DNA of 64,000 bases, taken from assembly GCF_900100625.1 (NCBI RefSeq), contig NZ_FMTY01000001.1:248001-312000 (forward strand), written 5' to 3'. Below the pieces are notes generated by a model. That model had not been told where the DNA came from, made no database searches, and saw only the letters and a program-made list of their open reading frames with translations. Numbering within the stretch: position 1 is the stretch's first letter; each line of letters starts with the position of its first letter. The translations under genes were made by a program, and so were the position numbers. Below, one piece after another: positions 33,301 to 42,673 of the stretch. This DNA comes from Flavobacterium saliperosum (GTDB lineage: Bacteria > Bacteroidota > Bacteroidia > Flavobacteriales > Flavobacteriaceae).

Positions 33301-35910
33301 GTCGCAACCATACTCCCAACATCCAACATCACAGTAACACCATCTGTACCAGAGGTTTGTGGAGAAAACAACGTAGTGCAAATTTCTGCAACAGGGGATT
33401 TTGTAACCGAAACTTTACTGTTACAAACGTTCGAATCCGGCATGGCACCTTTTACGGTTACCACACCAACAAATACAAATGGCGGGGCCGACTCACCATG
33501 GAGTGTAAAAACAAGTCCGTATGTACCCAATTCAACAACCGTTTGGCGACCGGCTCTAAATTCCGGAGCGATTGGAACAGTTGGAAACAGTTTTGCATTC
33601 ACTACTTCTGATTACAGCAACTCTACTTTAGAGACTATAATGACATCTCCATCCATTGATGCTTCATTATTCACATCATTAACATTAACATACAACCACA
33701 TTTACGGTGCTTTCTCAGGAGATACCGGAAGATTAGAGGTATCTGTTGCCGGCGGTCCATTTACCGCAGTAGAAAGAACATACACAACAACTGATATCGG
33801 GACTCCTTCTGTATTCGCTACAGAAACGGTTAACTTTACTGCATATGCCGGTCAGTCTAATTTAAGATTCCGATTCAGATACAACGCACAATGGGACGAT
33901 GGTTGGGCAATTGACAATATCAAACTGGAAGGCGTAAAACCATTAAACACTACTTTCACATGGACTGGAGGTACAGTTAACGCATTTATTGATGCCGGTT
34001 TAACAACTCCATATGTGGCACAAAGTGTTTCAACCGTTTACGTGGTTCCGGATGCCGGTCAATTAGCATCCCCTTCATGGTCCTTTACCGCAAATGCCAC
34101 ACTTGGTAATGGTTGTCCTGTTTCAAAACTGATCACTATTGACAACAAAACAAAACTTTGGGTTGGATCAACAAGCAATGATTGGCAAAATCCAAACAAC
34201 TGGTCTCCGGTAGGAGTTCCGGATGCAAACACTTGTGTAATCATTTACGACGGTCCGTTCGACTCAAATGTTTTAAGCGCTGTTCCTGCTTTTGCTAAAA
34301 CGCTTATTGTTAGACCAAATGGCGATTTACAAATTCATCCGAACAATTCAGTAACCGTTACAGATGTTGTAACAGTTGATACCGGAGGTATTTTCAACAT
34401 CCGCAACACTGGAAGTCTGGTTCAGATTAACAACGTTGCCAATTCAGGTATTATAAATATGGAGCGTATTTCACAACCTATGTATTTATATGATTACACC
34501 TATTGGAACTCTCCGGTTACAGCAGCTTCCGGATTCACTTTAGGCAATCTAACAACGGCTACATCACACATTTTTAATTACACACCAACACAGGCAGGAG
34601 CTAACGGTATTTGGACACAGCAAAGTGCCGGTACTGTAATGAGTCCGACAAGAGGATATATTGCTCGTGCGCCATTATCATTCCCAACTTCCGGTGTAAA
34701 ACAAACCAAAACCGTTAATTTCATTGGAACACCTAACAACGGTAATATATTAATGCCAATATCAAAAGGTACAAATGCAAACATAGGCAGCACTCTACCA
34801 AGCGGAGGCTCAACAGTTGTAACCGATGCAGACGACGAGTGGAATCTGATAGGCAATCCATATCCTTCAGCAATTGACATCGTACCATTCCTAAACCACC
34901 CAACAAACACTCCGGTAGTGGACGGAACAGTATACCTATGGACACACAATACACCTCCAACAGCCGCAACACCAGATCCGTTCTACGGAAACTATGCTTT
35001 GAATTACACTGTAAACGATTATGCAACGGTAAACTTATCAGGAGCTACTGCTACAGCAACATCCGGAGGAACTGCCCCATCACGTTATATTGCAGCAGGA
35101 CAATCCTTCTTTATCAGTGCCGATAATGCGATGGCAAACGGAACAACCGCAAACGTACTCTTCAATAATAGTATGCGTGTTTCCAATGAGAACAATCATT
35201 TCCTAAGAACCGAAAACGAAGCACAGGCTCCTGAAGGTTTTGAAGCGAAAAGATTATGGCTTAACTTATCCAATAACGCAGGAGGTTTTAGTCAGATCTT
35301 AGTTGGCTACATTACGGGAGCCACCCTTGATTGGGATCGTGGTTTTGACGGAGAATCACTTGCAGGAAATGCCGTGAAATTCTATTCTTTAGGAGCAGAC
35401 ACAAAATTAACCATTCAGGCGCGTCCTTGGCCTTTTGTTGAAGACGACATTGTTCCTTTAGGATTTAAAGCAACTTCACAAAACAATTATACTATTGGAA
35501 TTGATCATTTAGATGCCGATTTCAATTCACAAAACATTTATCTTGAAGACAAACTGTTAAACATCATTCATGATCTGAAATCAGCACCTTACAGCTTCAC
35601 TTCTGAGGCAGGTGTTTTTGACACGCGATTTGTATTAAGATATACGCAAAACACTTTAAGCAATGAAGAAGTTACGGCTTTCGAAAACACCGTAACCATT
35701 TTCACGAACAGTAAACTTAATGCAAAATCAACAATCGAACCGATTAAAGAGATTATCGTGTATGATTTGTTAGGTCGTGTTTTAACCAACGTAGTTAAAG
35801 TTAATGCTAACGAATTTACGGTTAGCAATCTTAACCCAACAGAATCAACACTTATAGTTAAAGTAACTTTAGAAAACAATGTGGTGATTACTAAAAAAGT
35901 TATTTACTAG
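30304..35910 (+). CDS. Giant T9SS-secreted adhesin-like protein with Ig-like, IPT/TIG and GEVED domains
   Basis: The 1868-residue protein starts MMKNYPNDMILLRNCFQK (signal peptide to about residue 35, ending YAQ). In order: a beta-jelly-roll-like region (36-215), an IPT/TIG-like domain (about 217-295, ITSLGTTSGCVGDSITINGT), Ig-like domains (about 300-485), a GEVED domain (about 490-635, YFDWNRDGDFADAGE and GQAEDYT), an Fn3-like domain, a second GEVED domain (WVDWNKDGDFDDAGE, TGETEDYT), another Ig-like domain, a jelly roll (about 1040-1215) and the C-terminal module (about 1280-1868) ending in a T9SS sorting tail (IIVYDLLGRVL, VITKKVIY). Likely a surface or released multi-domain binding protein; no catalytic domain seen. 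Confidence 0.85.
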   Translation: MMKNYPNDMILLRNCFQKITTLILLFLINHFSYAQTNVFPVTDGAFETGTTFAANGWSAVNGSNTARVWQVGTGQVGYNGARSAFIGSSATTITGTQARLVHFYRSITIPAGATNIQLSFTYKQAISDYASGTYYDYIAAYTDGAAPTAGTLPPVGSRVFGPYPNANITTYTAQNVTLSNTLAGTTTNLIFTFECDNQNPHGYGAVDDIILTYTPAPVPTITSLGTTSGCVGDSITINGTGLTGATAANVKIGGTAVTSITSNTGTQIIAVIGAGTTGTVEVTTPGGSATSAATFTVNPLPANPGNPTSNSPQCFASGVTLTRVGAPPAGVTWFWQTTALGTSTANSGNTYNVTTSGTYYIRAQNNTTGCWSSGFGSTTVTVNNIPAITTNPANSSITVGSNTSFTVVASNTPTSYVWEVSTNGGGSWSTVTNGGVYSGATTATLTITAAPIGMDGYQYRARATNACGSSANSTTATLNITLAYCTPSFTTIVEPISNVNFNTINNNSANTCGAGTSYENFTAVSTNAFRGFTYTLSVTSNTCGNWTDYVYAYFDWNRDGDFADAGESYNLGTINNTTAGVLTQSISIPMGASLGATRMRIIKNFASAPTDPCRTGAGYGQAEDYTVNIIAPPACTTPTAQPTAMSLTPAGTSIAGSFTAASPASDSYLVVVSTFATPPASPPVNGTTYAIGSSVSSGYIVVDNDSNTSFTAGGLANNTTYYFYIYSFNGLCTGGPLYYTTGPLTGNATTTAVVPTYCTPSSTNNNVYISSMRSVGTIIDASNGPTGYSAGGYANYTGTTIATQIPGGGINMEIIVSGSYQSGPCNTTSQFIKTWVDWNKDGDFDDAGEQVYVSGTDLAPVATALDNIYGFVVPAGTFPGNYRMRIRTRAYCDSGTVTPCGSHTTGETEDYTITIVEDCPSKITSVTGGSACGPTNTVTLNATKTASATGFRWYTTLSGGAPIATTAAGTWTTPSIGVTTTYYVTAYDGVCETIHRTPVVATILPTSNITVTPSVPEVCGENNVVQISATGDFVTETLLLQTFESGMAPFTVTTPTNTNGGADSPWSVKTSPYVPNSTTVWRPALNSGAIGTVGNSFAFTTSDYSNSTLETIMTSPSIDASLFTSLTLTYNHIYGAFSGDTGRLEVSVAGGPFTAVERTYTTTDIGTPSVFATETVNFTAYAGQSNLRFRFRYNAQWDDGWAIDNIKLEGVKPLNTTFTWTGGTVNAFIDAGLTTPYVAQSVSTVYVVPDAGQLASPSWSFTANATLGNGCPVSKLITIDNKTKLWVGSTSNDWQNPNNWSPVGVPDANTCVIIYDGPFDSNVLSAVPAFAKTLIVRPNGDLQIHPNNSVTVTDVVTVDTGGIFNIRNTGSLVQINNVANSGIINMERISQPMYLYDYTYWNSPVTAASGFTLGNLTTATSHIFNYTPTQAGANGIWTQQSAGTVMSPTRGYIARAPLSFPTSGVKQTKTVNFIGTPNNGNILMPISKGTNANIGSTLPSGGSTVVTDADDEWNLIGNPYPSAIDIVPFLNHPTNTPVVDGTVYLWTHNTPPTAATPDPFYGNYALNYTVNDYATVNLSGATATATSGGTAPSRYIAAGQSFFISADNAMANGTTANVLFNNSMRVSNENNHFLRTENEAQAPEGFEAKRLWLNLSNNAGGFSQILVGYITGATLDWDRGFDGESLAGNAVKFYSLGADTKLTIQARPWPFVEDDIVPLGFKATSQNNYTIGIDHLDADFNSQNIYLEDKLLNIIHDLKSAPYSFTSEAGVFDTRFVLRYTQNTLSNEEVTAFENTVTIFTNSKLNAKSTIEPIKEIIVYDLLGRVLTNVVKVNANEFTVSNLNPTESTLIVKVTLENNVVITKKVIY

Positions 35911-35930
35911 TAGTTATCAACCCTTTATTA

Positions 35931-35957
35931 AAAAGCTCCGAAATTCGGAGCTTTTTT
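35931..35957 (+). terminator. Terminator of the 30304 gene
   Basis: AAAAGCTCCGAA and TTCGGAGCTTTT form an almost loopless strong hairpin followed by T residues, 20 nt after the stop. Confidence 0.85.
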
Positions 35958-36268
35958 TATACCTAAAAAACAGTCAAAAAACGCTTTCCGAACATTCAAT
36001 CCTAAATTAATTTTTACACCAAAAAACACCAAAAAAAACATTTTTTAACAACGCAAAAATTCTTTACACATTATAAATCTAAAAAAGTTAACAAATTGTG
36101 ATTTTTTTACAATCAGAAACTTAGAATATGCATTTCATCGATTATTTAATACACTTTAACGATTTATGCAGTTATTTAACGATTAAAATTTACATTATAT
36201 CGATAAATTATTAATTTACAAGCACTAACTAACAAACTGTTATATATAAAACTAAAAGCCATTTTATT
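35958..36268. other. AT-rich intergenic region before the 36269 gene
   Basis: About 310 nt of AT-rich sequence with no gene, RNA or consensus promoter that I can support. It separates two paralogous giant genes, the second of which begins with GTG. Confidence 0.5.
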
Positions 36269-39200
36269 GTGAAAAAAAATTACTCTAACCCCAAAAAAAA
36301 CACAGCTGTTTCTCAATACGCTTGTTCTGAAAAATCGAAATTAGGCAGGCTAAAAAAAGGGCCATCTCTTTTCTTTTTTTTAGCTGTTTTTTTACTGTTA
36401 TCAGTTCAAATGAGTTTTGCTCAGGGAGCAACTTGCGCAACTGCGGAAGCATTGCCGCTCAACAGCTGTGACGGATCAATTGTAGCCTTAGGAAGTGGCG
36501 CTGAAGGAAGCCCACTAGTAAGTGCCAGCGGTTGTAATTCGGGAGGCACTTACGGTCGACAAGGATGGTATTCCTTTTCAATCCCATCTGGCCCCACTAA
36601 CGTAACCATTTCTGTTACCGCTGGATCGAGAAACATTATGTTACAGGTTGTTTCCGGAACATGTGGTTCACCAACTCAAGTTGTTTGCTCTAATGAAGTT
36701 ACGACATCTGGCGCTCAAACAGAAACAATCAATACCACGTTAGCAACCGGCAATTATTTTTTAAAGATAACCAATCTTACCAACAACAACCTTACCCCAA
36801 GTAGTGTTTGTATTTCTACAGTAGCAAACGACAATTGTGAGGTTGCTACCGCTTTAACAGTCAACCCAAGCACAACTTGCACCTCAACTACAGCTGGAAC
36901 TACAGTCAATGCTACGCAATCCATGACCGGTTGTACAGGAACAGCGGATGACGATGTTTGGTATAGTTTTGTTGCCACAAGCTCATCCCATACTGTTTCC
37001 GTAACACCCGGCACCTTGGTGAATGCGATTCTGGAAGCATATAGTGGAACCTGCGGTCAGGCATCACTAACATCAATTTCAGGTTGTGTTAATGGAAATG
37101 CCGCTGGAACAGAAACAACCACTTTAACAGGTTTGACTGCAGGAAGCACTTATTATGTAAGAGTCCACAGTGCAGCAAGCGGAAGTGGCCAAGGCACTTT
37201 TACCATGTGTGTAACCACACCCCCACCTCCCGGTTGTACCAATACAACACAATATCCTTCCGGAGGTATTAATGCCCCTACAAATAATGTGGCTGTAACG
37301 ATAACCACAATTCAATATCAAAGTGAATATAACCAAATAAACAATATGCTTGCGGGTAGTACTTATCAGTTTGCAAATTCAATAGGAGGGTATATTACAA
37401 TCCATCAAGGAACGTCTAATGGTCCAATAGTTACAAGTGGTAATTCTCCTTTATCGTATACACCTTCAGCAACTGGAACATATTATATTCATTACAACAC
37501 CAATGCTGCTTGTGGGACTGCATCTACAGGAGGAACAACAACAATCACATGTACTTCATGTAGTGCACCTGTTCCACCCGCAAATGACAACTGTACAGGC
37601 GCCATAGTTTTAACAGTTAATCCAGATTTAAACTGCGGATCCACAACTTCTGGCACAATCGCTTTAGCTACCAGCTCTGGCGCAAACACTTGTGGCGGCA
37701 ATGCAGACGACGACGTATGGTACCGATTTGTAGCAACTGCTACAGCACATTCTATCGATCTTTTGAATGTTTCTGGTAGCACTACTGACTTATATCATGC
37801 TGTTTATAGCGGCGCATCTGGTTGTGGCAGCTTAGGAACTCCTTTAATCTGTTCCGATCCAAATAACAGTGTTATTTCCGGCTTAACTATTGGCACAACC
37901 TATTATGTAAGAATATATTCATGGACTTCCACTACAGGACAAAACTCTACCTTTGATATTTGCATAGGTACACCTCCTCCTCCTCCAGCAAACGATAACT
38001 GTACTACAGCAACTGCCGTTACCGCTAACCCTGATTTATCCTGTACAACAACAACTCCAGGTTCAATTTTTTGGGCTACCAGTTCAGGCGTTAACGGTTG
38101 TTCCGGAACTGCTGATGATGATGTATGGTATAGTTTTGTAGCACTTTCAAACTCTCACAACATCCAACTTTTAAACGTTGCTGGCAGTACCACCGACTTA
38201 TATCACGCAGTTTATAGTGCCGCTCCAGGATGTGGAAGCTTAGGAACCGCTTTACTTTGCTCAGACCCAAACAGCAGCTCCATAACCGGCTTAACTATTG
38301 GAAACACCTACTATATCCAAGTATATTCATACACAAGTACAGCTGGCCAAACAACTACATTTGATCTTTGTATCACCACAAACACACCTTGTATTGCAGG
38401 TCCTGGCACAGGAACATCCACTTTAGGTTGCCCTAATGTAGTCTCAGGTGGTCTAGGTTTAAGCGGCGCAGATCCAGCACCAATTACTTGTGCTTCTGGA
38501 AGCTGTGTTGATCTAGAAGCAACGTATTTACAATTAGGAAATACAACTTCATATACTGTATCCTCAATTCCATATAACCCGCCTTATCAGTTTAGTTGTT
38601 TAACGAATCCAGTAAGTGTTAACATTGACGACACCTGGTCGGCTCCTATCACCTTACCATTCAATTTCTGTTTTTACGGAAACTCATACAACCAATGTGT
38701 GATTGGCTCCAATGGAGTTCTGACTTTCGACATGACAAAAGCAAGTACATCATCTGGATATTCGTTCAGCAATAACTTACCAAGTACAACGGGGGCTTTA
38801 TTTGCCAACTCTATTTATGGAGTGTATCATGACATCGACCCAAGTGTAGGTGGTGAAGTTGGATGGGAATTAATCACGTTAAATTCAGGATGTAGAGCTT
38901 TGGTGGCTTCTTGGAGCAATGTTCCAATGTTTAGCAACAATAGTTTATTATACACCGGAATGATGGTTTTATACGAAAACACAAATATCATTGAAGTATA
39001 CATCAAAGAGAAAAGAGTAGATGGCACTTGGAATGGAGGAAATGCCATAGTAGGACTTCAAAACGCTGCAGGAACATCAGCAACAGTAGCACCGGGAAGA
39101 AACAGTCTTGATGCGGATTGGACTGTTTTACCTGCAACAGGTGAAGCTTGGAGATTTACGCCATCTGGAGCCTCAATTACAACGTTGGAATGGTTTGAAG

Positions 39201-41095
39201 GACCAACCGCTACCGGTCCAGTTATTGGAACCACACCAACCCTTAGTGTTTGCCCTACAGCTACTACGACCTACACGGCTCAAATAACGTATACTTTATG
39301 TAATGGTACAACACTAAAAGAAACCGACCAGACAACAGTTACCGTATCAGCCAACAAAACTTGGAATGGTTCTGCGGGAACAAACTGGAATACGGCCGCA
39401 AACTGGACCCCAGCTGGAGTTCCAGTTGCTAGTGAAGGTATTTTAATTCCAAACACCGTTAACAAACCAATCATTTCAGGAGGTGCTCCTGCAGTAGCTT
39501 GCAGCTTAAACATTCAAAGCGGAGCAACTCTTACGGTTAATCCTGCCAATACTATTACCGTAACCAATGCTGTTTCTATCGCAGCTGGTGGGGATATGAT
39601 TATTGAGAATACAGGAAGTTTGGTTCAGATCAATAATGTTGCAAACTCTGGTACGGCTCATATTAAGAGAACCTCACAACCAATGTATCTTTTGGATTAC
39701 ACTTATTGGAATTCTCCGGTTACTGCTGCTTCAGGATTTACCGTTGGTAACTTAACTTCAGCAACCAACAAGATTTACAGGTATACTCCTACAGTTGCTA
39801 ATGGTAGTGGAACCTGGACTCAAATAGGAACAGCAACAGTAATGAATCCAACTTTTGGAGTAATTGCTCGTGCCCCTATAACATTCCCTTCAACAGGAAC
39901 CAAACAAACCTATACGGTAAACTTCACAGGAACACCTAACAATGGCCCTATAACAATGCCAATAGGTATGGGGACCAATGCCAACATTGGAAGCACAACA
40001 CCAAGTGGTGGATCAACTGTAGTAACGGATGCCGATGACGAATGGAACTTAATAGGAAATCCATACCCATCTGCCATTAACATTGTGAGTTTCTTAAACA
40101 ATCCGGCAAACATACCGGTTGTTGACGGAACTGTGTACTTGTGGACGCACAATACACTTCCATCCAATGCAGAACCAGACCCATTCTACGGAAATTACGT
40201 TTATAATTACACCGTTAATGATTACGCTACAGTGAATTCATTAGGAGCTACAGCAACTGCTACAACTGGTGGAACCATGCCAACACATTTTATCGGAACA
40301 GGGCAATCTTTCTTCATCAGTGCGGAAGCCAATGGTAATGTAACCTTTAACAACAGTATGCGCGTTGCGAATGCTAACAACAATTTCTACAGAGAATCAA
40401 ATGATACGGACGACGCTAATGGTTTTCAAAGTCAACGTTTGTGGTTAAATCTTTCCAACAACAATGGTGGTTTCAGTCAAATCTTAGTAGGTTATGCCGA
40501 AGGAGCTACCTTAAATTGGGATCGTGGTTTTGACGGTGAAGCGTTAGCAGGAAATGTCGTGAAATTCTACTCTTTAGGTGCCGACAAAAAACTTACCATT
40601 CAGGGAAGACCATGGCCTTTTGTTCAGGAAGATATTGTCCCTCTGGGCTTCAAAGCAACTGTTCAAGGAAATTATACCATCGGTATTGATCATTTTGATG
40701 CAGAATTCAACAATTCAAATATTTATCTGGAAGACAAATCGCTGAACCTGATACACAATTTGAAATCAGCACCTTACAGCTTCACTGCTGCAGTTGGCAC
40801 ATTTGACAATCGCTTTGTGCTTCGCTATACGGAAAACACATTAGGTAACAATGATAATTCCGTAATTGAAAATTCGGTTGTAGTCTATGCTAATGATAAA
40901 CTAAGAGTAAATTCCACATTGGAGCCAATCAAAGAAGTAATTGTTTATGATGTTTTGGGTCGACTATTAGCGGATGCCAAAAAAGTAAATGCAAACGAAT
41001 TTACTGCCAACACGCTCAACCCAACAAATTCCACTTTAATTGTAAAAGTAACTTTAGAAAACAATACCGTGATTACAAAAAAGGTTATCTACTAA
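36269..41095 (+). CDS. Giant T9SS-secreted protein, paralogue of the 30304 product
   Basis: The 1608-residue protein begins with GTG (no usable ATG before the signal peptide); residues 1-55 form a long basic lead and hydrophobic signal ending SFAQ. Three tandem beta-sandwich repeats follow the first domain (about residues 185-320, 435-570 and 573-708), each starting ANDNC and containing A-DDDVWY-FVA; the second and third are clearly more alike. These resemble bacterial pre-peptidase C-terminal-type domains. After a region with FYGNSYNQCVIGSNGVLTFD comes the C-terminal module (about 1015-1608) shared with the 30304 product, ending IVYDVLGRLL and VITKKVIY, a T9SS sorting tail. No catalytic site is visible; probably an adhesin or matrix protein. 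Confidence 0.85.
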   Translation: MKKNYSNPKKNTAVSQYACSEKSKLGRLKKGPSLFFFLAVFLLLSVQMSFAQGATCATAEALPLNSCDGSIVALGSGAEGSPLVSASGCNSGGTYGRQGWYSFSIPSGPTNVTISVTAGSRNIMLQVVSGTCGSPTQVVCSNEVTTSGAQTETINTTLATGNYFLKITNLTNNNLTPSSVCISTVANDNCEVATALTVNPSTTCTSTTAGTTVNATQSMTGCTGTADDDVWYSFVATSSSHTVSVTPGTLVNAILEAYSGTCGQASLTSISGCVNGNAAGTETTTLTGLTAGSTYYVRVHSAASGSGQGTFTMCVTTPPPPGCTNTTQYPSGGINAPTNNVAVTITTIQYQSEYNQINNMLAGSTYQFANSIGGYITIHQGTSNGPIVTSGNSPLSYTPSATGTYYIHYNTNAACGTASTGGTTTITCTSCSAPVPPANDNCTGAIVLTVNPDLNCGSTTSGTIALATSSGANTCGGNADDDVWYRFVATATAHSIDLLNVSGSTTDLYHAVYSGASGCGSLGTPLICSDPNNSVISGLTIGTTYYVRIYSWTSTTGQNSTFDICIGTPPPPPANDNCTTATAVTANPDLSCTTTTPGSIFWATSSGVNGCSGTADDDVWYSFVALSNSHNIQLLNVAGSTTDLYHAVYSAAPGCGSLGTALLCSDPNSSSITGLTIGNTYYIQVYSYTSTAGQTTTFDLCITTNTPCIAGPGTGTSTLGCPNVVSGGLGLSGADPAPITCASGSCVDLEATYLQLGNTTSYTVSSIPYNPPYQFSCLTNPVSVNIDDTWSAPITLPFNFCFYGNSYNQCVIGSNGVLTFDMTKASTSSGYSFSNNLPSTTGALFANSIYGVYHDIDPSVGGEVGWELITLNSGCRALVASWSNVPMFSNNSLLYTGMMVLYENTNIIEVYIKEKRVDGTWNGGNAIVGLQNAAGTSATVAPGRNSLDADWTVLPATGEAWRFTPSGASITTLEWFEGPTATGPVIGTTPTLSVCPTATTTYTAQITYTLCNGTTLKETDQTTVTVSANKTWNGSAGTNWNTAANWTPAGVPVASEGILIPNTVNKPIISGGAPAVACSLNIQSGATLTVNPANTITVTNAVSIAAGGDMIIENTGSLVQINNVANSGTAHIKRTSQPMYLLDYTYWNSPVTAASGFTVGNLTSATNKIYRYTPTVANGSGTWTQIGTATVMNPTFGVIARAPITFPSTGTKQTYTVNFTGTPNNGPITMPIGMGTNANIGSTTPSGGSTVVTDADDEWNLIGNPYPSAINIVSFLNNPANIPVVDGTVYLWTHNTLPSNAEPDPFYGNYVYNYTVNDYATVNSLGATATATTGGTMPTHFIGTGQSFFISAEANGNVTFNNSMRVANANNNFYRESNDTDDANGFQSQRLWLNLSNNNGGFSQILVGYAEGATLNWDRGFDGEALAGNVVKFYSLGADKKLTIQGRPWPFVQEDIVPLGFKATVQGNYTIGIDHFDAEFNNSNIYLEDKSLNLIHNLKSAPYSFTAAVGTFDNRFVLRYTENTLGNNDNSVIENSVVVYANDKLRVNSTLEPIKEVIVYDVLGRLLADAKKVNANEFTANTLNPTNSTLIVKVTLENNTVITKKVIY

Positions 41096-41121
41096 CCGAT
41101 TGTAACTCAATGAAATTACTC

Positions 41122-41147
41122 AAAAGCCCTGATAAATCAGGGCTTTT
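41122..41147 (+). terminator. Terminator of the 36269 gene
   Basis: AAAAGCCCTGA and TCAGGGCTTTT over a 4-nt loop, with a long T run. Confidence 0.85.
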
Positions 41148-41188
41148 TTTTATTATTTGATGATTTAATAACTTTTTCTTAGTAACGG

Positions 41189-41218
41189 TTGCAGATGAAA
41201 TAAAAAGGCATAAATTTG
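41189..41218 (+). promoter_or_regulatory. Promoter of the 41258 gene
   Basis: TTG (41189-41191), 19 bp and TAAATTTG (41211-41218) fit the consensus, 39 nt before the ATG. Confidence 0.65.
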
Positions 41219-41257
41219 CCCACTTAAAAAAACATAAAAGCCATAAATTGTTAAATT

Positions 41258-42673
41258 ATGAGAAATTTCATTAAATCGTTGATTATAATAACAATACCGT
41301 TCCTAGCAAACGAAAGTTATGCACAAGTGGGTATCGGTACTACCACTCCTGCTGGTGCCTTAGACTTAAATCCAACTGTGACAACTAATTTTGGATTTGT
41401 TGCACCAAGAGTTGCTTTAACATCAACCATACTACAAGCTCCAGTTGTAAACCCACAAGGTGGAGCCATTACAGCCGGCACAGTAGTTTACAACACCGCA
41501 ACAGCTGGTACAACTCCAAACAATGTTGGACCTGGTTTATATTATTGGAACGGAGCCAAATGGATTGCATTCGCGGGCTCACCGGGAGGTTTGGATTGGT
41601 CATTAACCGGGAATAGCGGAACCACTGCCGGCACAAACTTTATCGGAACCACTGACGCTCAAGACATACGCTTTCATACAAACGGAACCGAAAGAGCCAG
41701 AATTTTAAGTACCGGCACTATGGGAATTAATTCCGTTGGAACCACAACATCGCAACTTACAGTTGCAGCGTCTGGAACAAATGATGCTATTGCCGGAACA
41801 GCAAACCATAACGTTGCCAATGCCGTATGGGGTAGAAATGCTCACGCAACAGGTACTGCCGTTATTGGGGCAACTAATGGCTTGGGCGGTATATATCCAA
41901 CTAATGGTGCGGGTATTGCGGGCTCAGGCACAAACAGCATCGGAGTTTATGGTAGCACTGGTAATGGTTCTCCAAATAATGACGCACATGATGGCAACCA
42001 TGCAGGTGGTTTCACCCTTGACAGTGATAACAATGCTACAACTGCCAACAGCAGTGCTACGGCTAGATTAGCAGGTAAAGAAATTTCACCTGCAAGAACA
42101 CTATACGGTGGGTACTTTTCTTCATTTGCTAATTCCAGCACGAATTATGCTTATGTTGGAGTAAACTACAACCACAACAATAACGCCAATGCAAATGGCG
42201 GTACAAACTACAAAATTTTAGGTAACGGAGTGGTTTCCACCATAGTCCCAGACGCAGACAACAAACCGAGAATCATGTTTGCCCCGGAAGCGCCCGAAGT
42301 TCTTTTCCAAGACTATGGTATCGGCAACTTACAAAACGGTATTGCTACTATTAAATTAGATAAGATTCTGTCCAAAAACATATTGGTAGATGCTAATCAC
42401 CCGTTAAAAGTGTTTATCCAACTAGAAGGAGACTGTAATGGTGTTTTCGTGACCGATAAATCCGCAGAAGGATTTACAGTAAAAGAATTACAAAACGGAA
42501 ACAGCAATGTAACTTTCTCATGGCAGATTGTAGCGACAAGAGCAGATGCAAAAGATGCAAACGGAAATATAACCTCACACTTTGAAAATTTAAGATTCCC
42601 TGTCGGTCCAAATGCTATAAAAGAAACCAGCTTAAAAACTAAAGAAATCAAAAAAGAAGAAGCGCAAAACTAA
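41258..42673 (+). CDS. Secreted tail-fibre-like repeat protein
   Basis: The 471-residue protein has a signal peptide (MRNFIKSLIIITIPFLANES, cleavage near YAQ, residue 23) followed at once by VGIGTTTPAGALDLN, a start common to Bacteroidota secreted proteins that resemble phage tail-fibre or collar proteins. Central Gly/Asn/Ala-rich repeats (VWGRNAHATGTAVIGATN, GIAGSGTNSIGVYGSTGN) suggest a trimeric beta-helix. The last 130 residues are more globular (ENLRFPVGPNAIKETSL) and end in a charged KTKEIKKEEAQN tail, not a T9SS sorting signal. It has its own promoter; its stop overlaps the convergent gene by 4 nt. The repeated structure suggests a surface fibre; the function is unknown. Confidence 0.65.
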   Translation: MRNFIKSLIIITIPFLANESYAQVGIGTTTPAGALDLNPTVTTNFGFVAPRVALTSTILQAPVVNPQGGAITAGTVVYNTATAGTTPNNVGPGLYYWNGAKWIAFAGSPGGLDWSLTGNSGTTAGTNFIGTTDAQDIRFHTNGTERARILSTGTMGINSVGTTTSQLTVAASGTNDAIAGTANHNVANAVWGRNAHATGTAVIGATNGLGGIYPTNGAGIAGSGTNSIGVYGSTGNGSPNNDAHDGNHAGGFTLDSDNNATTANSSATARLAGKEISPARTLYGGYFSSFANSSTNYAYVGVNYNHNNNANANGGTNYKILGNGVVSTIVPDADNKPRIMFAPEAPEVLFQDYGIGNLQNGIATIKLDKILSKNILVDANHPLKVFIQLEGDCNGVFVTDKSAEGFTVKELQNGNSNVTFSWQIVATRADAKDANGNITSHFENLRFPVGPNAIKETSLKTKEIKKEEAQN

